Part shown: positions 1-9,262 of the stretch, piece after piece
Numbering within the stretch: the stretch's first letter is position 1
Layout of the letters: each line of letters starts with the position of its first letter
Assembly (NCBI RefSeq): GCF_019443425.1
Contig: NZ_CP080382.1
Location: 1,178,001-1,242,000, forward strand
Source of the DNA: Arthrobacter sp. PAMC25284
GTDB taxonomy: Bacteria > Actinomycetota > Actinomycetes > Actinomycetales > Micrococcaceae
Length of the DNA stretch: 64,000 nt
Reading direction: 5' to 3'
Position numbers and translations under genes: made by a program
Notes under the pieces: model-generated
Databases searched by the model: none
Told to the model about the DNA's origin: nothing
Seen by the model: the letters and a program-made list of their open reading frames with translations, nothing else

Positions 1-794
1 GCGCCGGCAGCTGCCGCGAACACCGCGGCCACGCCGGCCGTGAACCAACTGAAGTTGTGAATGACCTTGTGCCGGAGTCCCAGGCGGCGCCCGGTCGATG
101 CCGCGAGCGGGACGAGTTCTGCGGCGGCTTCCTGCACCTGCGCCGGAGCCGAGGCGACCACAGAGACTTCCGCACTGTCCTGCTGGTCCGTCTCGAACCG
201 GGCATCGGGCGCCGCGCTGCGGGTCGGCGGATTGAACCACATGAGGAAAAGCCCGGACAGCGAGACGGAGATGCCGACCAGCGTCAGGCCGAGCACGGAA
301 TGACCGGAGGTCGCGACGACGGCGCCGGCGGCGGGACCGACCATAAAGACCAGTTCGGTGGAAATCGCATCGAGGGCAAAGGCTGTGCGGCGCTGTTCTC
401 CGGAAGCCATAACACCCAGGGACTGCCGGACCACACTGAAAATGGGAAGGCTCAGCAGTCCGCCGATGAAAACGAGCGGCAGCAGCAGCTCGTAGGACAT
501 GTGCGGCACGATCGACCAGATGACGGCTTCCGCAATGACGGAGGGGATCAGCGCTTTACGCAGCCCCACCGTGTCCACACGCCGGCCCCGCCATGGTGCA
601 CCGACGGCAATACCGATGGTCATGACTGCCGCCGCCGCTCCGGCGGCGGCGTAACCCTGACCGAGGACCAGGACAATGTGCAGAGTCAGCATGACCCCGG
701 CTGCGGCGTGCGGAATGCGCGCGACCATGCCAATCAACAGGAGCCGGCGGATCGGCCGCACTGCCAGCAGCTCCCGGTACAGCGTGAAGTTCAC
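1..794 (-). CDS. MFS transporter, 3' end cut by window edge
   Basis: The minus-strand frame opens with GTG at 794, preceded by an AAGGA ribosome site about 8 nt upstream. It runs off the left edge after about 264 codons. It begins VNFTLYRELLAVRPIRRLLL and shows repeated hydrophobic spans with a conserved loop between helices 2 and 3 (GAPWRGRRVDTVGLRK), typical of the major facilitator superfamily. A hydrophilic central loop of about 55 residues follows WFNPPTR. It is the last gene of the his/priA/sseB strand run, 61 nt after the SseB-like gene, so co-transcription is possible. The substrate cannot be read from the sequence. Confidence 0.85.
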   Translation of the reverse strand, partial: MNFTLYRELLAVRPIRRLLLIGMVARIPHAAAGVMLTLHIVLVLGQGYAAAGAAAAVMTIGIAVGAPWRGRRVDTVGLRKALIPSVIAEAVIWSIVPHMSYELLLPLVFIGGLLSLPIFSVVRQSLGVMASGEQRRTAFALDAISTELVFMVGPAAGAVVATSGHSVLGLTLVGISVSLSGLFLMWFNPPTRSAAPDARFETDQQDSAEVSVVASAPAQVQEAAAELVPLAASTGRRLGLRHKVIHNFSWFTAGVAAVFAAAAG

Positions 795-855
795 AGGCTA
801 CGTCCTTCGGGTAATGCCTCCGGCAGGACCGGGGATTGCCCGCAACCGCTGTCGG

Positions 856-1758
856 CTATGGTTCTGCGCGTTGCAGTTTGACTTCGATTGAGTCAATCCG
901 CTCAGCAAATAATTCGTTCCGGGCCCAGATGTCGTTGAGTCCTGCCATGACCACCTGCACACCGGCGGCGTCGAGGCCGTCTTCCAGGTACAGCAGTACC
1001 CGTAGTTCGGGGCCGGACCCGCCCCCGGAGAGCCGCAGTCCGCCGGCCGCGGTCGAGGTAACTCCACCGCCTGGATGAATTTCAACACGCCGGACCTCCG
1101 GAAAGCCAGTCACGGATTCCCCGAGCGCGCCCGCCAGTTCCGGATCATCATACGACGGCACCCACGGGTGCTGCCTGGCCAGGGCCCAGACTGCCGGCCT
1201 GCGCACCACAAAGGTGATGTCCGAGCCCGGATCCAGCACCAGCAACTCCGCGCTTTCGGCGACGGCGGACAGTGCGGCGCGGGCCGCGTAGACAGCAACG
1301 GGCCGGGCCTCGGGATGCCAGGCCTGAAGCGCAGCCGTGGAGGTGAACACCGGCATGGCCGTCCGGCCGTCAGGCGCCTTGAGAGTCACGAGGGCCATGT
1401 CGGCTTGTTTGTCCGAGTGCAGCCCGGCGGCGCCTTCGGCTTCTTCGGCGAGCTGGGCGATGATCGGCACAAACACCCGCGCGTTCGACAACGAGGCCAC
1501 CACGGCGGCTTCGTTGCCGGTCCCCGCCGCCAGGGCGGCCAGGGCCGCAAGATAGCCGACGTCGGCGCTGCCGTCGTCGTCCTCGAAGTTGTGGATGGCG
1601 GCATCCTCGCCGGCGAGGCTACGCCCGGCCCACGGCTGGCCGGCCGAGTCACGGGCGCCCCCCGCACCGGCCAGTGCCGCGGCAATATGTCCGGGCAAAT
1701 GGCGGCTGGCGCCGTCCATGCCTGCGACCTCGGTGCTGCCAGCGGGCTGCTGCTCCAT
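856..1758 (-). CDS. SseB family protein
   Basis: 300 residues. ATG at 1758 is preceded by AGGAAG at an 8-nt spacing and lies 12 nt after the priA stop. Residues from about 60 onward resemble the SseB N-terminal and C-terminal domains: a central region with MPVFTSTAALQAW and RPVAVYAARAAL, and a C-terminal region with RRVEIHPGGGV and ELRVLLYLEDGLDAAGVQ. SseB-like proteins in actinobacteria are commonly found next to hisA/priA, but their biochemical role is unknown; the name derives from an enterobacterial protein. The first 35 residues are low complexity, and a later start at about 1719 (MDGASRHL) is possible. Confidence 0.8.
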   Translation of the reverse strand: MEQQPAGSTEVAGMDGASRHLPGHIAAALAGAGGARDSAGQPWAGRSLAGEDAAIHNFEDDDGSADVGYLAALAALAAGTGNEAAVVASLSNARVFVPIIAQLAEEAEGAAGLHSDKQADMALVTLKAPDGRTAMPVFTSTAALQAWHPEARPVAVYAARAALSAVAESAELLVLDPGSDITFVVRRPAVWALARQHPWVPSYDDPELAGALGESVTGFPEVRRVEIHPGGGVTSTAAGGLRLSGGGSGPELRVLLYLEDGLDAAGVQVVMAGLNDIWARNELFAERIDSIEVKLQRAEP

Positions 1759-1770
1759 GGCTGTCGCTTC

Positions 1771-2517
1771 CTAGCGGCGGCCGGCGACGTCGAGGGCCTC
1801 GGGCAGCGTGAAGTTGCCGTTGTAGAGGGCCTTACCCACGATGGCACCTTCGACCCCGAGCGGCACGAGGGAGCGCAGGACCTTGAGGTCTTCGAGGCTG
1901 GAGATACCACCGGAGGCCACAACGGGCTTGCCGGTCTTCTCGACCATCTGCCGCAACAGCTCCACGTTGGGTCCTTGCAGCGTGCCGTCCTTGGTCACGT
2001 CGGTGACGACGTAACGCGCGCAGCCGGCGTCCTCGAGCCGTCCCAGCACTTCCCAGAGATCTCCGCCTTCTTTGGTCCAGCCGCGGCCTGCGAGCGTGGT
2101 GCCGCGGACGTCAAGGCCGACGGCGATCCGGTCACCGAAGCGGTCGATCACCCGGCTGGTCCACTCGGGGTTCTCCAGCGCCGCCGTGCCCAGATTAACG
2201 CGGGCGACACCGAGGTCCAGGGCCTTTTCGAGCGACTCATCATCGCGCAGGCCGCCGGAGAGTTCCACCTTGATATCCAACCGGCCCACCACTTCGCGCA
2301 GCAGCTCGGCGTTGGAACCGCGGCCGAAGGCCGCGTCGAGGTCGACCAGGTGGACCCACTCCGCTCCCTGTTCCTGCCAGTTGAGCGCCGCTTCCAGCGG
2401 CGTGCCGTAGCTCGTCTCACTGCCTGCTTCGCCCTGCACAAGGCGGACGGCCTGGCCGTTCACAACGTCGACGGCGGGCAGCAGCTCCAGCACGGGGAGC
2501 GGGGTTGCAATGGTCAT
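1771..2517 (-). CDS. priA: Bifunctional phosphoribosyl isomerase A (HisA/TrpF activity)
   Basis: 248 residues. It isomerises ProFAR to PRFAR in histidine synthesis and, in actinobacteria lacking trpF, also phosphoribosylanthranilate in tryptophan synthesis. The TIM-barrel signatures are clear: [19 protein letters not shown] at the N-terminus, [43 protein letters not shown] and [17 protein letters not shown] at 2517 was chosen over longer frames because it has GAGGAA about 9 nt upstream and matches the family N-terminus. It follows hisC-hisB-hisH, with a 52-aa membrane protein between hisH and priA. The dual specificity is inferred from family and lineage. Confidence 0.95.
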   Translation of the reverse strand: MTIATPLPVLELLPAVDVVNGQAVRLVQGEAGSETSYGTPLEAALNWQEQGAEWVHLVDLDAAFGRGSNAELLREVVGRLDIKVELSGGLRDDESLEKALDLGVARVNLGTAALENPEWTSRVIDRFGDRIAVGLDVRGTTLAGRGWTKEGGDLWEVLGRLEDAGCARYVVTDVTKDGTLQGPNVELLRQMVEKTGKPVVASGGISSLEDLKVLRSLVPLGVEGAIVGKALYNGNFTLPEALDVAGRR

Positions 2518-2590
2518 CAGGAGGTTCCTCAGCTTCGGTAGTGCGACGAGTGATCGGGGGGTGTGGCGGATCTCTGGGCCGCAGGCGGCG

Positions 2591-2749
2591 TCAGGAGGTG
2601 GGCAGTGTGAGCAGGTACGCGGCCAGCAGCGACATGCCTGCCAGGACATAGAAGAGTATCTGAATCCAGAGCGGGCTCTTCTGTTGCCGGAAGGACAGAG
2701 CCCCGCCGATCAAAAGGCCGGCGAGGCCCATCAGCACTATGGACCACAT
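2591..2749 (-). CDS. Small membrane protein between hisH and priA
   Basis: A 52-residue frame starts with ATG at 2749, directly abutting the hisH stop at 2750. It ends with TGA at 2591-2593. It begins [20 protein letters not shown] and ends [12 protein letters not shown]. Two hydrophobic segments (about residues 3-20 and 29-48) flank a short polar loop (RQQKSPLW), so a two-helix inner-membrane protein is predicted. Its placement suggests translational coupling to hisH. No family is recognised. The gene is short but its codon use and hydrophobic pattern look genuine. Confidence 0.7.
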   Translation of the reverse strand: MWSIVLMGLAGLLIGGALSFRQQKSPLWIQILFYVLAGMSLLAAYLLTLPTS

Positions 2750-3556
2750 CTAGGCGGGCTGTTCCGGGTTTGCAGCTGCCTCGGTGCCCGATTCGGCAGC
2801 CGTGGCGCCGGATTCGGCGGCCGTGTTCCCGGCGGGAGCCGCCGTGCGGGGCCGCAGGCTCTCCACCCAGTTGCGCAGCAGGCGCGCGCCGGCGTCGCCG
2901 GACTTTTCCGGATGGAACTGTGTGGCGCACAGCGGGCCGTTTTCCACGGCCGCGATGAACGGTGCTCCGTGCTCGGACCACGTGACCAGCGGTGCCGCCA
3001 TGCGCGGCTGGATGACGTCAAAGTCCCATTGCTGCACCCCGTACGAGTGGACAAAGTAGAAGCGCTCGTTCTCCACGCCTGCGAACAGCGTGGAGCCTTC
3101 CGGTGCCGCCACCGTGTTCCAGCCCATGTGCGGCACGACGTCGGCCGGCAGCAACTCGACCTTGCCGGGCCACTCCCCCATGCCTTCCGCTTCGGTGCCG
3201 TGTTCGACGCCTGCCTCGAAGAGGACCTGGAGGCCCACGCAGATTCCCAGTACGGGCCGTCCGCCGGCGACGCGGCGTCCGATCATACGGACAGCGTCAA
3301 CTGCCTTGAGTTCCCGCATCACGGTTTCGAAGGCACCGACGCCGGGAACCAGCAGACCGTCGGCGTTAAGGACGTCCTCGGGCCTGGAGCTAAGGATGAC
3401 CTCGGCGCCTGCGCGTTCGAGTGCCCTGACGGCCGAGCGGACGTTACCGGAGCCGTAGTCGAGCACCGTAACGGTGGGCTTGCCCCCCGGGGACGCAGAT
3501 TTCGAACCGGCCGCGGGGTCGATGATGGCACCGTCGCGGAGGATCGGGCCCGTCAC
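2750..3556 (-). CDS. hisH: Imidazole glycerol phosphate synthase, glutamine amidotransferase subunit
   Basis: 268 residues. Class I glutaminase that supplies ammonia to HisF for imidazole-glycerol phosphate and AICAR formation. The nucleophile is Cys106 in LGICVGLQ, and the other triad members are His215 and Glu217 in QFHPEKSG. The oxyanion region PGVGAFETV is at about 71-79. It is longer than typical HisH (about 200-215 aa), with about 20 extra residues at the N-terminus and an Ala/Glu-rich tail of about 35 residues. ATG at 3556 overlaps the hisB end by 4 nt, indicating coupling. hisF is not in the window. Confidence 0.95.
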   Translation of the reverse strand: MTGPILRDGAIIDPAAGSKSASPGGKPTVTVLDYGSGNVRSAVRALERAGAEVILSSRPEDVLNADGLLVPGVGAFETVMRELKAVDAVRMIGRRVAGGRPVLGICVGLQVLFEAGVEHGTEAEGMGEWPGKVELLPADVVPHMGWNTVAAPEGSTLFAGVENERFYFVHSYGVQQWDFDVIQPRMAAPLVTWSEHGAPFIAAVENGPLCATQFHPEKSGDAGARLLRNWVESLRPRTAAPAGNTAAESGATAAESGTEAAANPEQPA

Positions 3557-4179
3557 AGGGCACCCTTGGTGGACGGGATTCCCTCGACGCGCGGATCCGG
3601 CTCGACAGCGGCGCGCAGCGCACGGGCGAAGGCCTTGAACTGGGCTTCCACGATGTGGTGCGGGTCCCGCCCGGCGGTGACGTTCATGTGCAGGCAGATT
3701 CCGGCGTGCAGGGTGATGGCTTCGAAGACGTGCCGGGTCAGGGAACCCGTGAAGTGGCCGCCGATCAAGTGGTATTCCTGGCCAGCAGGTTCTCCCGCGT
3801 GGACCAGGTAGGGACGTCCGGAGACGTCCACAACGGCGTGCGCGAGAGCCTCGTCCAGGGGAACGGTGGCCTCGCCGAAGCGGCGGATGCCGGCCTTGTT
3901 TCCGAGGGCGGTCTTCAGGACCTCGCCGAACGTGATGGCGACGTCCTCCACGGTGTGGTGGACGTCGATGTGGGTGTCGCCGGTGGCCTTGACGGTCATA
4001 TCGATCAGTGAGTGCTTGCAGAGCGCGGTCAGCATGTGGTCGTAGAACGGAACCGAGGTGCTGATGTCCGAGATCCCCGTACCGTCAAGGTTGATCTCGA
4101 CCAGGACGGAGGACTCGCTCGTGGAGCGTTCCATGCGTGCGGTCCGGGCCGCGACAGCGGTTGTTCCGGTGATACTCAT
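3553..4179 (-). CDS. hisB: Imidazoleglycerol-phosphate dehydratase
   Basis: 208 residues, the monofunctional actinobacterial form without the phosphatase domain. It converts imidazole glycerol phosphate to imidazole acetol phosphate, a Mn-dependent step. The two metal-binding motifs are visible: [11 protein letters not shown] around residues 72-82 and [12 protein letters not shown] around 172-183, with PFYDHML near 44. Start ATG 4179 is preceded by AAGGA at about 10 nt. The last 4 nt overlap hisH. The 75-nt gap to hisC contains no obvious gene. Confidence 0.96.
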   Translation of the reverse strand: MSITGTTAVAARTARMERSTSESSVLVEINLDGTGISDISTSVPFYDHMLTALCKHSLIDMTVKATGDTHIDVHHTVEDVAITFGEVLKTALGNKAGIRRFGEATVPLDEALAHAVVDVSGRPYLVHAGEPAGQEYHLIGGHFTGSLTRHVFEAITLHAGICLHMNVTAGRDPHHIVEAQFKAFARALRAAVEPDPRVEGIPSTKGAL

Positions 4180-4254
4180 GTCAATGTGTCCTTTGGCTTT
4201 GGCTGAAGGCGTGGTGCCGGGCAGTCGTACGGGGCCTCTTGCTCCGGGTTAAGT

Positions 4255-5373
4255 CTAGGCGGGCAGAGTGGCCTGGCTGGTCAGGATGTGTTCGAGCGCC
4301 GCAAGGAAGGCTGTGGTTTCCGTCTCAGTGCCGGCGGTCACCCGCAGGTGGCCTGGGATGCCGACGTCGCGGATCAGCACGCCGGCCTCCAGCAGTCCCT
4401 GCCAGACCTGATGGGGATTCTCGAGACCGCCGAAGAAGACGTAATTCGAGTCGGACGCTGCGGGTTTCAGGCCCATCCGCTGTAGCTCGGCGACAATCCG
4501 GTCCCGCTGGCGCTTGATGTCCTCGACGTCGGCCATCAAGGCCTCGCGGTGGCGCAGGGCGGCCAGGGCGGTCGCCTGCGTGACAGCGGAGAGGTGGTAG
4601 GGCAGCCGGACCAGGCGAAGGGCGTCAGTGACTTCGGGTGCGGCCGCCATGTAGCCCAGCCGTGCGCCGGCGAGAGCAAACGCCTTGCTCATCGTCCGCG
4701 ACACGATCAGCCGCTCACGGCCGGGCAGGAGCGTCAGTGCGCTGGGCGTACCGTCGTGGGAAAATTCGTGGTAAGCCTCGTCAACGATCACGATGGTCTG
4801 GCTTGCCTCACCGGCTGCATACACCGCCTCGACCACATCGAGGCCAAGCCCTGTTCCGGTGGGATTGTTCGGGGAGCAGAGGAACACAACGCTCGGCTGC
4901 AGCTCACGGACCTGGCGTGCCGCCGAGTCGGCGCTAAGGCCGAAGTCATCTGCCCGTGCGCCGGCAATGTACGCCGTGTCCGTACCGGCGGCCAGCAACG
5001 GGTACATGGAGTACGTCGGAGGGAAGCCGAGCGCAGTCCGGCCCGGGCCACCGAAGGCCTGGAGGATCTGCTGGAGGACCTCGTTGGAGCCATTGGCGGC
5101 CCAGACGTTGTTGGCGTCCAGTCCGTGACCAAGATATTCGGCCAGCCCCTCGCGCAGTTCGGTGAACTCCCGGTCCGGATACCGGTTCAACCCCGTGGCC
5201 GCGGCGGAGACGGCTTCCGTGATGGCGGCACGGACGTCGGCCGGAACACCGTGCGTGTTTTCGTTCACGTTGAGCAGGATGGGGACGTCCAGCTGGGGCG
5301 CCCCATACGGGCGCAGACCACGCAGATTAGTCCGGAGGGGCAGTCGGTTGAGTCGCTCTAGCTGGTCAGTCAC
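4255..5373 (-). CDS. hisC: Histidinol-phosphate aminotransferase
   Basis: 372 residues. PLP-dependent class I/II aminotransferase of histidine synthesis. Features are LNVNENTHGVP near residue 35, WAANGSNEVLQQIL near 91, CSPNNPTGTG near 166-174, VDEAYHEF near 198, and the PLP lysine Lys230 in SRTMSKAFALAGARLGYM. The GTG at 5373 has no good Shine-Dalgarno. A TAAACT hexamer at 5380-5385 lies 6 nt upstream, which suggests a leaderless transcript and a promoter for the his genes here. hisD, which precedes hisC in many actinobacteria, is absent; a LysM gene lies upstream instead. Confidence 0.95.
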   Translation of the reverse strand: MTDQLERLNRLPLRTNLRGLRPYGAPQLDVPILLNVNENTHGVPADVRAAITEAVSAAATGLNRYPDREFTELREGLAEYLGHGLDANNVWAANGSNEVLQQILQAFGGPGRTALGFPPTYSMYPLLAAGTDTAYIAGARADDFGLSADSAARQVRELQPSVVFLCSPNNPTGTGLGLDVVEAVYAAGEASQTIVIVDEAYHEFSHDGTPSALTLLPGRERLIVSRTMSKAFALAGARLGYMAAAPEVTDALRLVRLPYHLSAVTQATALAALRHREALMADVEDIKRQRDRIVAELQRMGLKPAASDSNYVFFGGLENPHQVWQGLLEAGVLIRDVGIPGHLRVTAGTETETTAFLAALEHILTSQATLPA

Positions 5374-5440
5374 TGCACCAGTTTAAGTGACACCGCGACG
5401 GCCCTGAAACTGTGACGCCGCGGCGCCGGTGTTCCCGTCT

Positions 5441-5911
5441 CTAGCTGGTCGGCACGAAGAGCTGCTGGCCCGGCATAACCCTTGCGGCTTCCAGGTTGTT
5501 GAGCTGGACAATATCGGCAATCACGTCGCGGGGGTCCCGTTCCGGCGACACCGCACCGGCGATGGCCCACAGCGATTCACCCGCCTGGACGGTCACGGTA
5601 ACGGTGGGGGTCACGGAGAGTTCGGACACCGATTCCGCAGCCTTGGCCGGGGCGTTGAAGAAGCCACCGAGGGAGAGGAGAAGCGCTGCCAGCAGGACCA
5701 GCGGCATGCCGAACACTACGAAACGCCCACGCCTGGTCAGCCGCAGCGGGGCCAGCCTGTCAGAGGGCGCGTCCGGCACCAGCCACAGGTGGCCCCCGGC
5801 CGAGTTATGGCGGCCCGCGACCACGCGGCCCGACTTGCCGCCGTCGCCGTGACCACTGCGGCCGCTGTAACTGTGGTCCTGCGTGTCTTGAAAAGCGCTT
5901 GTAACTGACAT
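5441..5911 (-). CDS. LysM membrane protein, candidate SOS-induced cell-division inhibitor
   Basis: 156 residues from ATG 5911, which has a strong AGGAGGA site. A polar cytoplasmic region of about 55 residues is followed by one membrane segment (GRFVVFGMPLVLLAALLLSL). A C-terminal extracytoplasmic LysM domain starts at about VTVQAGESLWAIAGAV and ends PGQQLFVPTS. It is divergent from lexA, with LexA boxes in the shared upstream region. The same arrangement is known for Rv2719c (ChiZ) in Mycobacterium tuberculosis, and functional analogues are B. subtilis YneA and C. glutamicum DivS, which delay division after DNA damage. That role is inferred here from topology, domain and position. Confidence 0.85.
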   Translation of the reverse strand: MSVTSAFQDTQDHSYSGRSGHGDGGKSGRVVAGRHNSAGGHLWLVPDAPSDRLAPLRLTRRGRFVVFGMPLVLLAALLLSLGGFFNAPAKAAESVSELSVTPTVTVTVQAGESLWAIAGAVSPERDPRDVIADIVQLNNLEAARVMPGQQLFVPTS

Positions 5912-5982
5912 GAACTGAGTCCTCCTGAACAAAACTGTGCCGCCCGGCGTACTCCGCTTACCTGCCGCCACTCGGCCTGATT

Positions 5983-5998
5983 TCGAACATAAAGTCGA
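5983..5998. promoter_or_regulatory. Weak LexA-like half palindrome
   Basis: TCGAACATAAAGTCGA matches the TCGAAC-N4-GTTCGA operator at the left half but has two mismatches on the right. It lies 71 nt upstream of the LysM gene start. It could be an auxiliary LexA site or a chance half-site. Confidence 0.3.
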
Positions 5999-6027
5999 AT
6001 TCGAGGCCATGGTTGCGCCTCTGATAT

Positions 6028-6043
6028 TCGAACACATCTTCGA
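6028..6043. promoter_or_regulatory. SOS box (LexA operator), LysM-proximal
   Basis: TCGAACACATCTTCGA differs from the palindromic actinobacterial/Bacillus-type operator TCGAAC-N4-GTTCGA at one position. It lies between the divergent LysM gene (start 5911) and lexA (start 6248), closer to the former. Confidence 0.8.
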
Positions 6044-6094
6044 ACTTTGCTGATTCATTTCTAGCACTTACTAACGAACGTTGTCGAGACTCGC

Positions 6095-6110
6095 TAGAAC
6101 AAATGTTTGA
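6095..6110. promoter_or_regulatory. SOS box (LexA operator), lexA-proximal
   Basis: TAGAACAAATGTTTGA keeps the core GAAC-N4-GTT of the operator. It overlaps the -35 element of the best lexA promoter candidate, as expected for autorepression. Confidence 0.8.
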
Positions 6111-6135
6111 AAATGCTGTGTGGCTGGCCTAGGTT
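6106..6135 (+). promoter_or_regulatory. Candidate lexA promoter
   Basis: A -35 TTTGAA (6106-6111) and a -10 TAGGTT (6130-6135) are separated by 18 nt. The -35 lies inside the SOS box. A start point near 6142 would leave a leader of about 105 nt before the lexA ATG. Confidence 0.45.
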
Positions 6136-6247
6136 TGAGGGACAGAACAACCACTTCTGCAGTTGATCAGCAGGGTCTGACATTTCAGGCCGGACGTTCC
6201 CGGCAACTGCGACGACAGCCGGGTGGAATGGAAAGGCGTTGGCGAAC

Positions 6248-6997
6248 ATGGCAGCACAAGCCACCGGCGGCAGGGCCACCCCACGGAGCCCCAAGCCCGC
6301 CCGGGCACCCAAGAGCCTGACCGTCCGGCAGAAGAAGATCCTGGAGACCATCCAGCGCTCTGTCACGGACAACGGTTACCCGCCGTCCATGCGCGAGATC
6401 GGCGACACCGTCGGGCTCGCCAGCCTCTCCAGCGTCACCCACCAGCTTTCGCAGCTGGAAAAGCTCGGCTACCTGCGCCGCGATCCCAAGCGCCCCCGGG
6501 CGATGGAAGTTCTGATGCCGCTGACGCTGGATGAGGGAAAGGCGGCAATTCCCGGGGTGGAAAAATCGGGCGGTCTGCGCGCCGTCGGCGGAATGTCCGT
6601 CTCGGAACTGGCCAGCGCCACGGACACGGCCATGGTTCCCTTCGTGGGGCGGATCGCCGCCGGTGGACCTATCCTGGCCGAGCAGGTGGTCGAGGATGTG
6701 ATGCCGCTCCCCCGCCAATTGGTAGGCCACGGCGAATTGTTTATGCTCCGGGTCGCCGGGGATTCCATGATTGACGCCGCGATCTGCGACGGTGACTGGG
6801 TTGTGGTCCGCCGGCAGAAGGATGCCCTGAACGGAGACATCGTGGCTGCGCTGCTCGACGACGAGGCAACGGTCAAGACGTTCCGCCAGCGCGACGGTCA
6901 CACCTGGCTGCTCCCGCAAAACACCCAGTACGAGCCGATCCTCGGCGATCACGCAGTCCTGATGGGCAAAGTCGTCTCGGTCCTGCGCTCTCTCTAA
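6248..6997 (+). CDS. lexA: SOS regulator LexA
   Basis: 249 residues. It represses SOS genes and self-cleaves when RecA filaments form. The N-terminal winged helix is at about 24-90 ([41 protein letters not shown]). The cleavage site is Ala138-Gly139 in GRIAAGGP, and the catalytic dyad is Ser173 ([10 protein letters not shown]) and Lys210 (DDEATVKTF). ATG 6248 was preferred over TTG 6239 because GAAAGG at 6231-6236 is correctly spaced only for the ATG. It is divergent from the LysM gene. Confidence 0.97.
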   Translation: MAAQATGGRATPRSPKPARAPKSLTVRQKKILETIQRSVTDNGYPPSMREIGDTVGLASLSSVTHQLSQLEKLGYLRRDPKRPRAMEVLMPLTLDEGKAAIPGVEKSGGLRAVGGMSVSELASATDTAMVPFVGRIAAGGPILAEQVVEDVMPLPRQLVGHGELFMLRVAGDSMIDAAICDGDWVVVRRQKDALNGDIVAALLDDEATVKTFRQRDGHTWLLPQNTQYEPILGDHAVLMGKVVSVLRSL

Positions 6998-7068
6998 CCC
7001 GGGCGCCCGTAGGGACACAAACAGGGACGCAGCCCGGCCGGGCGACACCTGCCCCGCGCGCCACCGGC

Positions 7069-9262
7069 CTAAGCCTTGGCCGGCTCCTTGGCGAGGCGCT
7101 CAAGCGCTGCCCGGGCCACCGACGGGTCGGTCGTCGGCCAGAACGGCGGCAGGGCCGCGCGGAGGAACCCGCCGTAGCGTTCCGTCGACAGCCGCGAATC
7201 CAGAACCGCCACCACTCCCCTGTCGGACGTGGATCGGATCAACCGGCCCGCCCCCTGGGCGAGGCGGATGGCCGCATGGGTCGCCGAGACCGCCATAAAG
7301 CCGTTGCCGCCGGCCTGTGCCACCGCCCGGGACCGTGCCGTCATCAGCGGGTCATCGGGCCGTGGGAATGGTATCCGGTCGACCACCACGAGTCGGCACG
7401 AAAGGCCTGGAACGTCGACCCCCTGCCACAGCGACATTGTCCCGAACAGGCAGGTGTCCGGTTCGTCGGCAAACTGCCGCACCAGCGCCGTCATGGACGA
7501 ATCCCCCTGGCACAAAATGCTGTGATCCAGCCGCGGCCGCAGGGCCTCGGCGGCTTCCTCGGCCGCCCGGCGGGACGAGAAGAGGCACAGCGCCCCGCCA
7601 CCGGAGGCGCGGATCAGCTTCTCGAGCTCATCCAGTGCCTCCGGGGACGTCCCGCGGCCGGGCTTGGGCAGGTGCCGGGCGACGTAAAGGATGCCTTGTT
7701 TCGGATAATCGAACGGCGACCCGACATCGACGCCGGTCCAGCTCGGGGCCCCACTGCCGACCAGGGCCCAGGCCGCCTGCTGCCGGTTCGAACGCGGCAC
7801 CGATCGCCAGGGTGGCCGAGGTCAGGATAACGGTGTGGCCCGCGAACAGGCCCTCCCGCAGCCGCCCGGCGACGCTGAGCGGAGCCACGTTGATCAGCGC
7901 TGGGGAGTGTTCGTCCGGCTGGGTGTAACCCTGTTGCGGATCAAAGGTGCTGTTCCGGGAGAACCAGACCACCTCGCGGTTCTCCCGGGCGGCCAGCAGC
8001 CGTTCGCAAAGTTCAAGGATGACCATCAGCCGCGAGCGTGCCAGCTGCCGGCCGCCGTCGGCCGTAGTACCACTTTCCGCCTTGGAATCCGACAATGCCG
8101 CCCTGCAGGCATCACGCAACTGGTCCACACAGTCCAGCTGCTCGCCGTTGAGCCCATTGGGCATCAGGCCGCTGGGAACGTCGGCAACGGCCAGCTCGAG
8201 GTTGGCGGCGGCGTTGTTCAGCGCGTCCACGGTGATCCCGGTATGCTTCCGGGCGCCGGAGGCGGCAGCGTGGACCATGGCCACCGACAGCTGGCCCGAG
8301 ACGGCGCCGGTGACACGGTCCTGCAGTTCGTGGGCCTCGTCGACCACCACAACGTCGTATTCGGGCAACACCGCGAGTCCCTCGAAGGCGCTGACGGCGA
8401 GCATGGCGTGATTGGTCACTACGACGTCGGCGTCGGCGGCGTTTTGCCGGGCCAGTTCACTGAAGCATTCGGCTGCGAGCGGGCACTTCTGCGCCCCGAG
8501 GCATTCCATCGACGTGACCGAAACCTGGCGCCAGGCCCGGTCCGTCACCCCGGGCATCAATTCGTCGCGGTCACCCATGGCAGTGTCTTCGGCCCATTCG
8601 CGAAGCCGGACAACTTCCTTGCCCAGCTGGGAGGCAGCGCCGCCCATGGCCGCCGCAAAATGCGGCACACTGGTGTCCTCGCCGAGCGAAAACAACTGCC
8701 CTTCGGACGGTTCCTCGGACGGGAACCCGCCCTCGAGCTTGTGCCGGCAGACATAGTTGGACCGGCCCTTCACGAGGGCCACCTTGACCGGGCGTTCGAG
8801 CGCAGGAGTGATGGACTTCAGCAGCCGCGGCAGGTCGCGGCCGACAATCTGGGTCTGCAGCGCCAGAGTGGCGGTCGAGACGAGCGTTGGCTTGTTGCTG
8901 ACCAGCGAGTGCGCGATCAGCGGAATGAGGTACGCCAACGATTTACCAGTACCGGTTCCCGCCTGGACGAGCAGATGGTCACCGGTCTCGATGGCACGCG
9001 CCACCTGCCGGACCATCTCGTGCTGGCCGCTGCGGCTTTGGCCGCCCATGCCGGCCACGGCCCGGTCGAGCAGTTCGATGACGCGTTGTTCGCTGGCCGT
9101 TCCGGAAATGCCGGCCGGTTCCGGCGCTGCCTCACCGTCAACTGCCTCCCCGTCGGCGGGTTCGCCGGCCGCGGGTTCGCCCACAGCCGGCTCGTCCGCC
9201 GCAGGTACACCTGCCAGCCCGGCCACAGGTTCACCTGCCGCCGAAGGACCCGTTTCAGTCAT
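7069..9262 (-). pseudogene. dinG: DinG-family Fe-S ATP-dependent DNA helicase, frameshifted as sequenced
   Basis: A superfamily 2 helicase of the DinG/XPD type is split over two frames. The upstream part (from ATG 9262, overlapping the hflX stop) has Walker A VQAGTGTGKSLAYL, four cysteines of a 4Fe-4S domain (YVCRHKL and ECLGAQKCPLAAECF) and DEAH (VVDEAHELQD). It reaches SATLAIGAAFEPAAGGLG. The downstream part resumes at VGSGAPSWTGVDVGSPFDY and contains motif VI GAGRLIRSTSDRG. One base too many in GGGCCC at 7764-7769 accounts for the break; removing it restores about 730 residues. Either an assembly error or a real lesion is possible. Similar lesions elsewhere in the window favour error. Confidence 0.85.

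Noticed and set aside
1075..2541. 488-codon plus-strand open frame opposite sseB and priA
   Set aside because: It is antisense to two well-conserved genes, has no domain resemblance, and is explained by high GC content.
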